Shown: positions 20,646 to 30,556, counted from the first letter of the stretch. The stretch is 64,000 nt of DNA from Acidovorax sp. GBBC 1281 (GCF_028473645.1 NZ_CP097269.1:4482001-4546000); one strand, 5' to 3'. Notes: generated from the letters alone by a model not told the origin. Numbers and translations: made by a program.

Positions 20646-20648
20646 TAG
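19554..20648 (+). CDS. IS630 family transposase, copy A
   Basis: This 364-residue DDE transposase has an N-terminal helix-turn-helix region (STAVAQALGISRSTVTKWRG, and a second near TGISKSTVARYL). The catalytic core has D in LCVDEKSQ, D in IADNYASHKH and E in SWLNQVERFF. The frame runs through the right inverted repeat (…GRINGTGH), and its TAG stop is made of the TA target duplication plus the next G, so the stop is not inside the element. Confidence 0.95.
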   Translation: MPNATTRTEIALSEVERAELTSMARSRSLPAALSLRARIVLTCEGTDKASTAVAQALGISRSTVTKWRGRYARHRIAGLYDELRPGRPRTVDDERVAELITKTLHTKPADGGTHWSTRTLAADTGISKSTVARYLQTFNLKPHRADSFKLSTDPLFIEKLRDVVGLYLNPPDNALVLCVDEKSQCQALERTQPMLPMGFGYVEGVTHDYVRHGTTTLFAALNVMNGQVIAQCRPRHRHQEFLAFLRAIDKAVPDELDVHCIADNYASHKHPKVRAWLAERPRWHMHFVPTYSSWLNQVERFFSIITTRAIRRGSFTSVKDLINKIDTFIANYNQSCQPFTWTATADSILEKLARLCGRINGTGH

Positions 20649-21862
20649 TCCCCGTCGGTCGCGTGATTAAGCGCTCTCCCCGCGACCACAGCGAAGGGGT
20701 CCTTAACACCCAATCTCAGGCAGGAGTCCTCAGGCTTGAGATCGAGCTCGACCGTCACGGAGAAACTGATACATTGGTCGCCAACGTCGACGTCTATCCA
20801 GCCAAGTTCGATGTCGTCTCCTACCGGTCGATGATCGACGATATCTGCAGACACTCCCTGTCACTGGCGTTGCGACTGAGCGCTGTGACAGCAGTACCTC
20901 TGAGCGTCTCCGAACGAACCGAAGAGTCCGGCATCGCTCAGCGCTTTTTTTTCATCCGACACTTGCTGGGCGACACGGGATTCCGATTGGCACTAGAGCA
21001 GGTCACCAGGAGTCCGCACACCAGAGTCGAACGCGAGCTTTCGAGCCGCTCGCTGGCGAGTGCGAAGCGATTGGACGCACGAAGCGTTCGCGCTTTGGCG
21101 ACTGGGCGCGACCGCGTGCCTGTACCCGCCGGACATGCGCTCGCGCGCTTTGGTTCGTTACCGAGAAGCGGCGTGTCGCGGCTGCCCGTCGAGACAACAG
21201 ATACCGCGGAAAACCGTTTCATACGCTTTGCGTTGCACGAGTTCGCGCATGCACTGTCGACGATCGTGTCGATCTGCAGCAAGAGCGACAAGGCTTCTGA
21301 TCGACGTATCGCGAAAGAAGCTACTCGGATGGACGCACGGCTCAGGGGAACGCTCGATCATCCCGTCTTGAGGGATCTAGGAGAGAGTTCGATGCTGCCG
21401 CTCGGCAGTCCGGTTCTTCATAAGCGTGCCGGGTACCGCGAGATCTTCGGAGTATGGCTGCAGTTCCACATTGCCGCTTCCCTGGTCTGGGAAGGAAGCG
21501 CGGATGTATTCGGTGCGGGAAAGCGGGACACCGATAAACTGTACGAGTATTGGCTGTTCTTCCAATTGCTCGCAGTGCTGTCGACGCATCTGGGGGTGAC
21601 AATGCCGCCGCCCGAAGATCTGGTGTCGGATTCGGACGACGGGCTTTCGCTGCGTCTCAAAGCGGGGCGAAGCTTCGTGCACGAAGGCGTGACGCTCAAG
21701 GGCATTTACCCCCTGACTGCGAGATTTTCTTATAACCGCACATTCGGCAGCAACATCGACGAATCCGCTGCGGGCTCGTGGTCGTTGACCATGCGCCCCG
21801 ACTTCACGGTGAGCCTGTGGCCAGCAGAAATCGACGCGGAACTCGCCGAACAACTGCATCTA
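20648..21862 (+). pseudogene. DUF2357 / PD-(D/E)xK nuclease gene, 5' fragment
   Basis: The frame is open from the IS630-A junction; the first usable start is GTG at 20663. The 400 codons visible contain a DUF2357-type (McrC N-terminal-like) region and ENRFIRFALHEFAHAL. They end with SWSLTMRPDFTVSLWP, which fits the first (PD) part of a PD-(D/E)xK active site. IS630 copy B interrupts the gene at 21862. The N-terminus is probably also missing, because the frame continues into copy A and the family is usually longer. Such proteins pair with AAA+ McrB-like ATPases in modification-dependent restriction. No such partner is in the window. Confidence 0.75.
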
Positions 21863-22954
21863 GTGTCCTGTCCCGTTAATTCGCCCGCATAGTCTGGCGA
21901 GTTTTTCGAGGATGGAGTCTGCTGTAGCTGTCCAAGTAAACGGCTGGCAGGACTGGTTGTAATTCGCGATGAATGTGTCGATCTTGTTGATCAGATCCTT
22001 CACGCTGGTGAACGAGCCACGGCGGATTGCCCGCGTGGTGATGATCGAGAAGAAGCGCTCGACCTGATTGAGCCAGCTTGAATAGGTCGGAACGAAGTGC
22101 ATGTGCCAGCGAGGCCGCTCGGCCAACCAAGCGCGCACCTTTGGATGCTTGTGGCTGGCGTAGTTATCAGCTATGCAGTGCACATCCAGTTCGTCGGGCA
22201 CTGCCTTGTCGATGGCGCGCAGGAAGGCAAGGAACTCTTGATGACGATGCCGGGGCCGGCACTGCGCGATCACTTGGCCATTCATCACGTTCAGGGCCGC
22301 GAACAAGGTGGTGGTGCCGTGGCGCACGTAGTCGTGCGTGACACCTTCGACATAGCCAAACCCCATTGGCAGCATCGGCTGCGTACGCTCCAAAGCTTGG
22401 CATTGGCTCTTCTCGTCCACGCACAGCACCAGCGCGTTGTCAGGTGGGTTCAGGTACAGCCCCACAACGTCGCGCAGCTTCTCGATGAACAGCGGATCGG
22501 TCGACAGCTTGAAGCTGTCGGCCCGGTGCGGCTTGAGGTTGAAGGTCTGCAGATAGCGCGCCACCGTGCTCTTGCTGATGCCCGTATCGGCGGCCAGCGT
22601 GCGGGTGCTCCAGTGGGTACCCCCATCAGCAGGCTTGGTGTGCAACGTCTTGGTAATCAACTCAGCAACACGCTCGTCATCTACCGTGCGGGGGCGACCC
22701 GGGCGCAACTCGTCGTAAAGCCCTGCAATGCGATGGCGCGCATAGCGCCCGCGCCACTTGGTGACAGTGCTACGACTGATCCCCAGAGCCTGCGCAACCG
22801 CGGTGCTGGCTTTATCTGTGCCTTCGCAAGTCAGCACGATGCGCGCCCTGAGCGACAACGCCGCTGGCAGCGAACGTGATCGCGCCATGGACGTCAGTTC
22901 CGCGCGCTCCACTTCACTAAGCGCAATTTCTGTTCGGGTCGTTGCATTGGGCAT
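21860..22954 (-). CDS. IS630 family transposase, copy B
   Basis: The 364 residues are identical to the copy A transposase, with the same DDE residues. The stop TAG (21860-21862, complement) is again formed by the target TA and the adjacent C/G base, not by the element. Both copies look complete, so either could be active. Confidence 0.95.
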   Translation of the reverse strand: MPNATTRTEIALSEVERAELTSMARSRSLPAALSLRARIVLTCEGTDKASTAVAQALGISRSTVTKWRGRYARHRIAGLYDELRPGRPRTVDDERVAELITKTLHTKPADGGTHWSTRTLAADTGISKSTVARYLQTFNLKPHRADSFKLSTDPLFIEKLRDVVGLYLNPPDNALVLCVDEKSQCQALERTQPMLPMGFGYVEGVTHDYVRHGTTTLFAALNVMNGQVIAQCRPRHRHQEFLAFLRAIDKAVPDELDVHCIADNYASHKHPKVRAWLAERPRWHMHFVPTYSSWLNQVERFFSIITTRAIRRGSFTSVKDLINKIDTFIANYNQSCQPFTWTATADSILEKLARLCGRINGTGH

Positions 22955-23021
22955 GGCGGCACCTCAAGGATGGCCCGAAACCATGCAGCTATCGTGCCTG
23001 CGAATTAACGGGACAGGACAC
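21863..23021 (-). mobile_element. IS630 family element, copy B
   Basis: The element is 1159 bp with the same 22-bp terminal repeats as copy A but in the opposite orientation. TA duplications lie at 21861-21862 and 23022-23023. Removing the element plus one TA restores an uninterrupted reading frame (CAT CTA GCG GTT), so this is a simple insertion at a CTAG site inside the nuclease gene. Confidence 0.96.
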
Positions 23022-23023
23022 TA

Positions 23024-23815
23024 GCGGTTCACCTACATTTCGACTCCAAGTACCGTCTGCGCGACGTTTCGGAGCAAACGCAGGAACTGCGGGGCTCGTT
23101 CAGGCGCGAAGACCTCTTCGTCGCACATACCTACCGTGACGCCATCCGTCGTTCCTGGGGGGCATTCGTGATCTATCCCGGGGACGAGGAGCCGCCGACG
23201 CTGCACCGTGCCCATCGGAAGGCGATGCCCGGAGTCGGCGCGTTTCCCGTGAAGCCGACGGTTGACGGGCAGCCGAACGGCATCGAGTCGATCGGCGAAC
23301 TGCTTGAACAGGTCGTACAGCACTTCGGAGAATCGCTGGCACCCCGAGAACGCCTGAGGAATGCCGCTTGGGTGGCCTGCGGATCGCGCTTCGACCTGCC
23401 GGGTGAAGGTCTGATACTCGTGCCGGATGCGGAGTGTTGCTTTCCGCTGCCCTCCGAAAAAGGGGATGGTTGTTTCGCTCTGCGACTGTCCGGTCGTGCG
23501 GGAGAATCGATCCTCGACGTCGAGGCCTGGAAGATTAGCGGCTCCATTCTCATCGACGGCGAGGACACATCCTCGTTGCTGCTTGTGCCTATCAGCTCAG
23601 TCGAGCAGGGGCCGACAGCGCTCGGGTTTTCCGAGCCACCGGGCCTGCATGACTCAAAACGGCTTTGCGTGATCCTTCGGCTCGATCTGGAGGCCGCCGT
23701 GCGGCTCGCTCCGAAAAACTTGTCGTCTCTCCTCGATCTCAGAAGATTCACCGCGAACTATCTCGGATGCTGCGCGACGCCGGCGGTGGTGAAGACGTTC
23801 ATGGTTCGGCTCTGA
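23024..23815 (+). pseudogene. DUF2357 / PD-(D/E)xK nuclease gene, 3' fragment
   Basis: The frame continues exactly in phase from the 5' fragment after IS630-B. It opens with AVHLHFDSKYRL, where D-x-K forms the second half of the PD-(D/E)xK nuclease site. The next 250 residues follow without a stop to 23815. Both active-site halves are intact but separated by the insertion, so no functional nuclease should be made. The gene ends 10 nt from the convergent vsr gene. Base composition is less GC-biased than the core genes around it, in line with an acquired origin. Confidence 0.78.
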
Positions 23816-23825
23816 GCGGCTCAGA

Positions 23826-24260
23826 TCAGAACTCACCGGCGCGTGGCGTAGAAGATCGGATCTTGGCGGCAAGATCGGTGGCCGACTTGTGAACCGCATT
23901 GCCTTTGGTTTCGCATTCCCAGACGACAAACACCCTCCAGCCGAGCTTTCCTAGTTCATCCGACTTGCGGCAGTCCCTTGCCACGTTGGCTGCAATCTTC
24001 GGGATCCAGTAGTCGGTATTGGTCGTAGGAAGGCGACCCGCCCGACACGTATGACTGTGCCAGAAGCAACCGTTGACGAACACTGCGGCCTTATGTTTCG
24101 GAAAGATCATATCGGGCCGCCCTGGAAGGTCAGTCGGATGCAATCGAAACCTTAACCCCAACCGATGAAGCGCCCGGCGAAGCGTCAGCTCCGGCGCAGT
24201 ATTCTTTTGCGCGATCCGTGCCGTCAAGGCACTACGCTTGGTCTTGGAAAGAAAATCCAT
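23826..24260 (-). CDS. vsr: very short patch repair (Vsr) type endonuclease
   Basis: The 144-residue protein is of the Vsr family, which nicks DNA at T:G mismatches arising at methylated cytosines. It shows PELTLRRALHRLGLRFRLH, GRPDMIF (catalytic Asp), FVNGCFWHSHTC (zinc-binding Cys and the His after Trp) and WRVFVVWECE. E. coli Vsr has Thr-His where this has Val-Asn before GCFWH, a change common in Vsr relatives not tied to Dcm. The start at 24260 matches family N-termini; an extension to 24395 is possible. No cytosine methyltransferase is present in the window. It probably belongs to the same defence cargo as the nuclease gene. Confidence 0.87.
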   Translation of the reverse strand: MDFLSKTKRSALTARIAQKNTAPELTLRRALHRLGLRFRLHPTDLPGRPDMIFPKHKAAVFVNGCFWHSHTCRAGRLPTTNTDYWIPKIAANVARDCRKSDELGKLGWRVFVVWECETKGNAVHKSATDLAAKIRSSTPRAGEF

Positions 24261-24406
24261 CAAAGTGTCGCCTTCGTCGGAAGCACGAGGTGGCGTACGT
24301 CCTGTTTCGCCGGCTTTTCGTTGCGGCAATCCGTCAAAGGGTACCGTACAAATGATCCTTTCTTCCGTTGGACTAAATTTTCGCCGGCCATCCAAGCCAA
24401 AAACTT

Positions 24407-24472
24407 GTCCACGACTTTATTGCGATGTCTACGACTCTATTGCCACGTCTACGACTTTATTGGCACGGAACA
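24407..24472 (-). mobile_element. right end of a Tn7-like transposon at attTn7
   Basis: Three tandem 20-bp units lie at 24407-24426, 24427-24446 and 24447-24466. Read on the minus strand the first is GCCAATAAAGTCGTAGACGT, close to the Tn7 TnsB site GACAATAAAGTCTTAAACT (from memory). The outermost unit is preceded by TGTTCCGT, an 8-bp terminus beginning TGT as in Tn7 (TGTGGGCG). The end at 24472 lies 36 bp past the glmS stop, in the orientation Tn7 uses (right end with close-packed sites next to glmS). A 5-bp duplication would be ACTGT (24473-24477). No tns genes or left end are seen. Confidence 0.82.
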
Positions 24473-24508
24473 ACTGTCGCGCAGCAGTGCGGGAGCCGCC
24501 ACAAGCAC

Positions 24509-26431
<1,923 letters not shown>

Positions 26432-26569
26432 AGACGATCTCCTGAAAGGAATGTGGATGGGCGATGGTAGGCAGGGCATCAAGAAATATGTACAAATTAT
26501 TCAAACAATCTTTGGAATTAAATTTCTCATAAAACACCTATTGAAATTTAATTCCATAAAATTAGCCAC
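26432..26569. promoter_or_regulatory. AT-rich divergent promoter region between glmS and the Lrp-type gene
   Basis: These 138 bp contain long A/T runs (AAATATGTACAAATTATTC, TTAAATTTCTCATAAAAC) that contrast strongly with the GC-rich surroundings. Such tracts are typical of Lrp-type binding regions and of strong promoters; autoregulation by the adjacent gene is plausible. Confidence 0.4.
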
Positions 26570-27082
26570 ATGGAATCATTATTTCTCGACGACACCGACC
26601 TTCAACTGCTGAGTGCCCTGCAAGACGATGCCACGACCAGCAACCAGGACCTGGCCGCAGCGGTTCGCGTGTCGCCTCCCACCTGCCTTCGCCGGGTCAA
26701 GCGCCTGCGCGAGGCGGGCCTGATCGAGCGGGAGGTGGCCCTGGTCCAGCCCGATGCCCTGGCGCGGCACCTGGGCCACGGCATCACCGCGATCGTGGAA
26801 GTGACGCTGGACCGGCAGGACACCGAACGCCTGGCAGCCTTCGAGCAGCGCATGCAGCCGGAAGCCTCTGTGCAGCAGTGCTACCGCGTCTCGCCGGGGC
26901 CCGATTTCATCCTGGTGATCTACGCGCAGGACATCCCGGGCTACCTGGCCCTGGCCCAGCGCCTGTTTTCCAGCGACGGCAACGTGCGCAACGTGAAGGC
27001 CTTCTTCAGCCTCAAGCGCAGCAAGTTCGAGCCGAAGCTGCCGTGCGTGCGTCCGGAGAGCCTGGCTCCCCACACCCCATGA
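26570..27082 (+). CDS. Lrp/AsnC family transcriptional regulator
   Basis: The 170-residue DNA-binding regulator has an N-terminal winged helix (LLSALQDDATTSNQDLAAAV, then SPPTCLRRVKRLREAGLIE) and a C-terminal RAM ligand-binding domain (about 70-150, with CYRVSPGPDFILVIYAQDI). It is divergent from glmS, with an AT-rich intergenic region that probably holds its own operator. The amino-acid ligand cannot be told from sequence. Confidence 0.92.
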   Translation: MESLFLDDTDLQLLSALQDDATTSNQDLAAAVRVSPPTCLRRVKRLREAGLIEREVALVQPDALARHLGHGITAIVEVTLDRQDTERLAAFEQRMQPEASVQQCYRVSPGPDFILVIYAQDIPGYLALAQRLFSSDGNVRNVKAFFSLKRSKFEPKLPCVRPESLAPHTP

Positions 27083-27115
27083 GCCGCCCGACTGGCGCGG
27101 CGGCCATCGCAGCGC

Positions 27116-27994
27116 TCAGCCGGTGCCGGCGTCCGGCCCAGGCGCCCCCGCGGCCGGCAATTGCAGGCACACCGTGCAGCCCTGGTGGGGCGCCGCACTG
27201 ATGCCGATGGTGCCGCCCATGCGCGCCACCAGGCGCCGGCACCGCGCGAGCCCCAGGCCCAGGCCCTCGAACTGGCTGGCCGGATGCAGCCGCTGGAACA
27301 CCTGGAACAGCTGCCCCGCCTGCGCGGCGGGAAAGCCCGCGCCGTTGTCCCGCACGGTGATGTCCACCCGATCGCCAGGTGCCGGCCGCACGTGCACGGC
27401 GATGCGTGGCGGCTGGGCCCCGCGCGAGAACTTGAGGGCGTTGTCCAGCAATGCCACCAGCACCTCCTGCAGCCAGCCCGCGTCCGCCCACAGCACGGGA
27501 CAGGCCTCGGCCGCGGGCAGATCCCATTGCACGGCGTCGAGCCAGGGACCGGCCGGTCCCTCTCCGGAAGACGCAGGCGCTTTCGCCGCCGCGCTTTTTG
27601 GTGACGGCGCCGCCGCGGCAGCCGTCCGCGCCGCAGCCACCGCGCTCTGCAGCACCGGGCCCAGCGCGACCGGGCCCGGCGTGGCGGGGGCCGCGCCGAT
27701 GCGCCCCAGCTGGATCAGCCCGTCGATCATGCCGCCGAGCTGCTGGCCCGCCTGCGCGATGGTGTCCAGGAACTGCAGCGCCTCGGGATCGGCATTGCTC
27801 TCTGCGACGGTCTCGCGCAACAGCCGGCCGTAGGCGAGGATGTGGCGCACGGGCGCGCGCAGGTCGTGCGACACGGCCCGCAGGAACGCTTCCTGCTCCT
27901 GCCGCGCCGCGTCCAGCTCCATCCGCAGGCGCGCCACCTCATCGGCCTGCACGCGGCCCGCTTCATTCGGCAGATCGCTGCGGGGGGCCTCCAT
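27116..27994 (-). CDS. soluble sensor histidine kinase
   Basis: The 292-residue protein has no TM segment. A short coiled-coil start (about 15-38) leads into a HisKA domain with phospho-acceptor H43 (AVSHDLRAPVRH), followed by an Ala/Pro-rich linker (about 125-155). The HATPase domain has LLDNALKFSRG, VRDNGAGFP and EGLGLGLARC. The ATG lies 3 nt after the glmU stop, so it is probably translated with glmU. No response regulator is adjacent. It resembles the kinase end of phytochrome-like or hybrid sensors, and without an input domain it may act through another protein. Confidence 0.85.
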   Translation of the reverse strand: MEAPRSDLPNEAGRVQADEVARLRMELDAARQEQEAFLRAVSHDLRAPVRHILAYGRLLRETVAESNADPEALQFLDTIAQAGQQLGGMIDGLIQLGRIGAAPATPGPVALGPVLQSAVAAARTAAAAAPSPKSAAAKAPASSGEGPAGPWLDAVQWDLPAAEACPVLWADAGWLQEVLVALLDNALKFSRGAQPPRIAVHVRPAPGDRVDITVRDNGAGFPAAQAGQLFQVFQRLHPASQFEGLGLGLARCRRLVARMGGTIGISAAPHQGCTVCLQLPAAGAPGPDAGTG

Positions 27995-27997
27995 GGC

Positions 27998-29434
27998 TCA
28001 GGCCTTGGGCACCTTGGCGGGCCGTTTCCAGTTCTCGATGGTCACCTGCCGGCCGCGCGCCACGCTCAGGGCGCCGGGCGGGGCGTCTTTCGTGATGGTG
28101 GAGCCACCGCCGACCGTGCCGCCGGCGCCGATGGTGACGGGCGCCACCAACACGCTGTTGCTGCCGATGTGTACGTCGGCTTCGATGACGGTGCGGAACT
28201 TGTTGGCCCCGTCGTAATTGGCCGTGATGCTGCCCGCGCCGTAGTTCACACGCTCGCCCACCGTGGCATCGCCCAGATAGGCCAGGTGGTTGGCCTTGGC
28301 GCCATCAGCCAGCGTGGAGTTCTTCACTTCGACGAAGTTGCCGATGTGCACCTCGCGGCCCAGTTGGGCACCCGGGCGCAGGCGGGCGAAAGGCCCGATG
28401 AGGGCGCCCGGGCCGACCTGCACACCGGCTTTCTCGCCATCGATGTGGGTGTAGGGGTGGATCACCGCGCCCGCCGCGATGGTGGCGTTGGCGATGCAGC
28501 AGTGCGCACCGATCTGCACGCCCTCGCCCAGCTCCACGTGGCCGGTGAAGACGCAGTTCACGTCGATCTCCACGTCCTGCCCGCAGACCAGCCGGCCCCG
28601 GACCCCGATGCGGGCATCGTCGCGCAGATCGAAGCGCGCCGGGTCGGCCAGGCGCACGCCCTGCTCCATCAGCGCCGCGGCCTGGCGGGCCTGGTGGGCG
28701 CGCTCCAGCTCGGCCAGTTGCAGCGGGCTGTTCACGCCCGCCACCTGCAATGCGTCGGTGATGCGGTGGGCCACCACCGGCACCCCGTCGGCCACGGCCA
28801 TGGCGACGATGTCGGTCAGGTAGTACTCGCCCTGGGCGTTGTCGTTGCGCAGCCGGGCGAGCCAGCCGGCCAGCCGCTGCGCCGGTACGGCCATGATGCC
28901 GCTGTACACCTCGGTGATGGCGCGCTGGGCCTCGCTCGCGTCCTTGTGCTCCGCGATGCCCTGCACTGCACCGGCGGCATCGCGCACGATGCGGCCGTAG
29001 CCGGTCGGGTCGGGCAGCGTCACGGTCAGCAGCGCGAGCCGCTCCTGCGCCGAGGCCTCCACCAGCGCGTGCAAGGTGGCGGCCTGGGTCAGGGGCACGT
29101 CGCCCGACAGCACGACCACGGTGCCGTCACCCGCCAGCGCGGGCATCGCCTGCTGCACGGCATGGCCGGTGCCGAGCTGCGGCTCCTGGCGGGCGAACTT
29201 CAATTCGAAACCGGCGCCGGAATCGCCCCCCGGACCGCCGGCGACGGCGGCCTCCACCTGCTCCGCCCCGTGGCCGGTGATGACCACCACGCGCCGCGCC
29301 TGCAGGCTGGCCGCCTGGTCCAGCACGTGGCGCAGCAACGGGCGCCCCGCCAGGCGCTGCAGGACCTTGGGGGTGCGGCTTTTCATGCGCGTGCCTTTGC
29401 CCGCCGCCATGATGATGATGTCCAGTGCTGTCAT
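27998..29434 (-). CDS. glmU: bifunctional GlcNAc-1-P uridyltransferase / GlcN-1-P acetyltransferase
   Basis: GlmU makes UDP-GlcNAc in two steps: acetylation by the C-terminal left-handed beta-helix and uridylation by the N-terminal pyrophosphorylase. The 478-residue protein begins MTALDIIIMAAGKGTRMKS with the nucleotide-binding signature. It has EYYLTDIVAMAV, and hexapeptide repeats from about residue 260 including KNSTLADGAKANHLAYLGD and NYDGANKFRT. The start at 29434 fits the family; the frame is open 11 codons further. With glmS 2.5 kb away it serves the same pathway. Confidence 0.96.
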   Translation of the reverse strand: MTALDIIIMAAGKGTRMKSRTPKVLQRLAGRPLLRHVLDQAASLQARRVVVITGHGAEQVEAAVAGGPGGDSGAGFELKFARQEPQLGTGHAVQQAMPALAGDGTVVVLSGDVPLTQAATLHALVEASAQERLALLTVTLPDPTGYGRIVRDAAGAVQGIAEHKDASEAQRAITEVYSGIMAVPAQRLAGWLARLRNDNAQGEYYLTDIVAMAVADGVPVVAHRITDALQVAGVNSPLQLAELERAHQARQAAALMEQGVRLADPARFDLRDDARIGVRGRLVCGQDVEIDVNCVFTGHVELGEGVQIGAHCCIANATIAAGAVIHPYTHIDGEKAGVQVGPGALIGPFARLRPGAQLGREVHIGNFVEVKNSTLADGAKANHLAYLGDATVGERVNYGAGSITANYDGANKFRTVIEADVHIGSNSVLVAPVTIGAGGTVGGGSTITKDAPPGALSVARGRQVTIENWKRPAKVPKA

Positions 29435-29535
29435 AAAAGGGTCCGTTCGGTTGCAGCCGCGCGGCACGGCGACCGGCGTCCCAGGGGAATCCGCCGATTA
29501 TCGGCGCCCTGCCGCGCCCGCCAGGGGTTTTAAGA

Positions 29536-29590
29536 TTGCTACAAAATTAATAGCAAAATGCCATAGTACTTATTGCACTGGAGGCCGATT
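29536..29590 (-). repeat. dispersed palindromic element, copy 2
   Basis: TTGCTA (29536-29541) and TAGCAA (29551-29556) form the core palindrome. Beyond it, read on the minus strand, GGCCTCCAGTGCA matches GGCCTCCAGCGCA of copy 3. It lies between glmU and the Crp/Fnr gene. Confidence 0.6.
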
Positions 29591-29602
29591 TCACCCAAAA
29601 GC

Positions 29603-30373
29603 CTAGAGCAGGGGCACCGGCCGGGGGATGGTGTCGTAGTACTCGGCGATGCGGGCCAGCGCGCGCGGATTGATGATGCGCAGCCGCCCATCGGCGATCT
29701 CGTGCAGACCCAGTTGCGCCAGGCGCCGCAGCGTCTTGTTGGTGTGCACGAGCGACAGCCCGAGCGAGTCGGCGATGTGTTGCTGGGTGATGGGGAATTC
29801 GACGGTGCCGTTCTCGGACAGCCCCAGGCGGTCGAGCCGGCGGTACAGGTGCATGAGCAGCATGGCCACGCGCTCGGTGGCATTGCGCCGGCCGGTGGTG
29901 AGCAGGTTGTCGTCCACCATGCCTTCACCGCGCGCCGCGAGCCAGGTCACGTCGTAGCCCAGCCGGCCATGGTCGCGAAACAGCGACCACAGCCCGTCGG
30001 CCGGGAACACGCAGAACGCGCAAGGGGTGACGGCCTCCACACCGTGCATCGCGGTGTCGCCGAATTCCTGCTGCAGCCCCACCAGGTCGCCCGGCAGCAG
30101 GAAGTTGAGGATCTGGCGCCGCCCATCCGACAGCGTCTTGTAGCGAAACGCCCAACCGGTGTAGAGCGTGTAGAGCTTGCCGTTGGGCTGGTGCTCGCGG
30201 ATCAGCGTGCCCCCGGCCGCCACGGTAGCGGTGCCGCAGCGGAACTGGTCGATGAACTGCAGCTCCTGTGGCGAGACGGGAGTGAAAGCGGAAGGGGTGT
30301 TGCGCAACCGGCAGGCATCGCAATGGCGCGGAATGGCGTGCGCCAGGGATTCAGAAGCAAAGTCCACGCTCAT
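29603..30373 (-). CDS. Crp/Fnr family transcriptional regulator
   Basis: The 256-residue protein has a cyclic-nucleotide-binding-like domain (about 40-150: GGTLIREHQPNGKLYTLYTG, LNFLLPGDLVGLQQEF) and a C-terminal HTH (PITQQHIADSLGLSLVHTNK). The N-terminus carries only CDAC (two cysteines), not the full four-Cys FNR oxygen-sensing set, so an FNR-type 4Fe-4S cluster is doubtful. The start at 30373 is preferred for family length; GTG at 30460 would add 29 residues. It is a single gene. Confidence 0.9.
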   Translation of the reverse strand: MSVDFASESLAHAIPRHCDACRLRNTPSAFTPVSPQELQFIDQFRCGTATVAAGGTLIREHQPNGKLYTLYTGWAFRYKTLSDGRRQILNFLLPGDLVGLQQEFGDTAMHGVEAVTPCAFCVFPADGLWSLFRDHGRLGYDVTWLAARGEGMVDDNLLTTGRRNATERVAMLLMHLYRRLDRLGLSENGTVEFPITQQHIADSLGLSLVHTNKTLRRLAQLGLHEIADGRLRIINPRALARIAEYYDTIPRPVPLL

Positions 30374-30556
30374 AAAGGCGAATCGGTGAGAACTGGTGGG
30401 CGGCGATTCTAGGCACACCAGGGTACTCCTCCCTATGTCTTTTGACACTGTGCACGGCACGCCACAGGCATTGCGCCAACGCGCCAGCGCCGATTGACTT
30501 TCTCCCCCGCCGGTAGGGATTTCATCAGCCTGCCGGCCGGCCCTGAAATGTCAAAC

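Noticed and set aside
20623..20850. An intact start for the DUF2357 gene at GTG 20663
   Set aside because: The frame continues into IS630-A and no ribosome site is visible, so the native N-terminus has probably been lost.
23168..23815. A separate gene starting at 23168
   Set aside because: Its frame is continuous with the 5' nuclease fragment when IS630-B is removed, including the D-x-K motif upstream of 23168.
24407..24466. The three 20-bp repeats as a CRISPR, iterons or VNTR
   Set aside because: No spacers between units, no replication gene nearby, and sequence, terminus and position match Tn7 TnsB sites much better.
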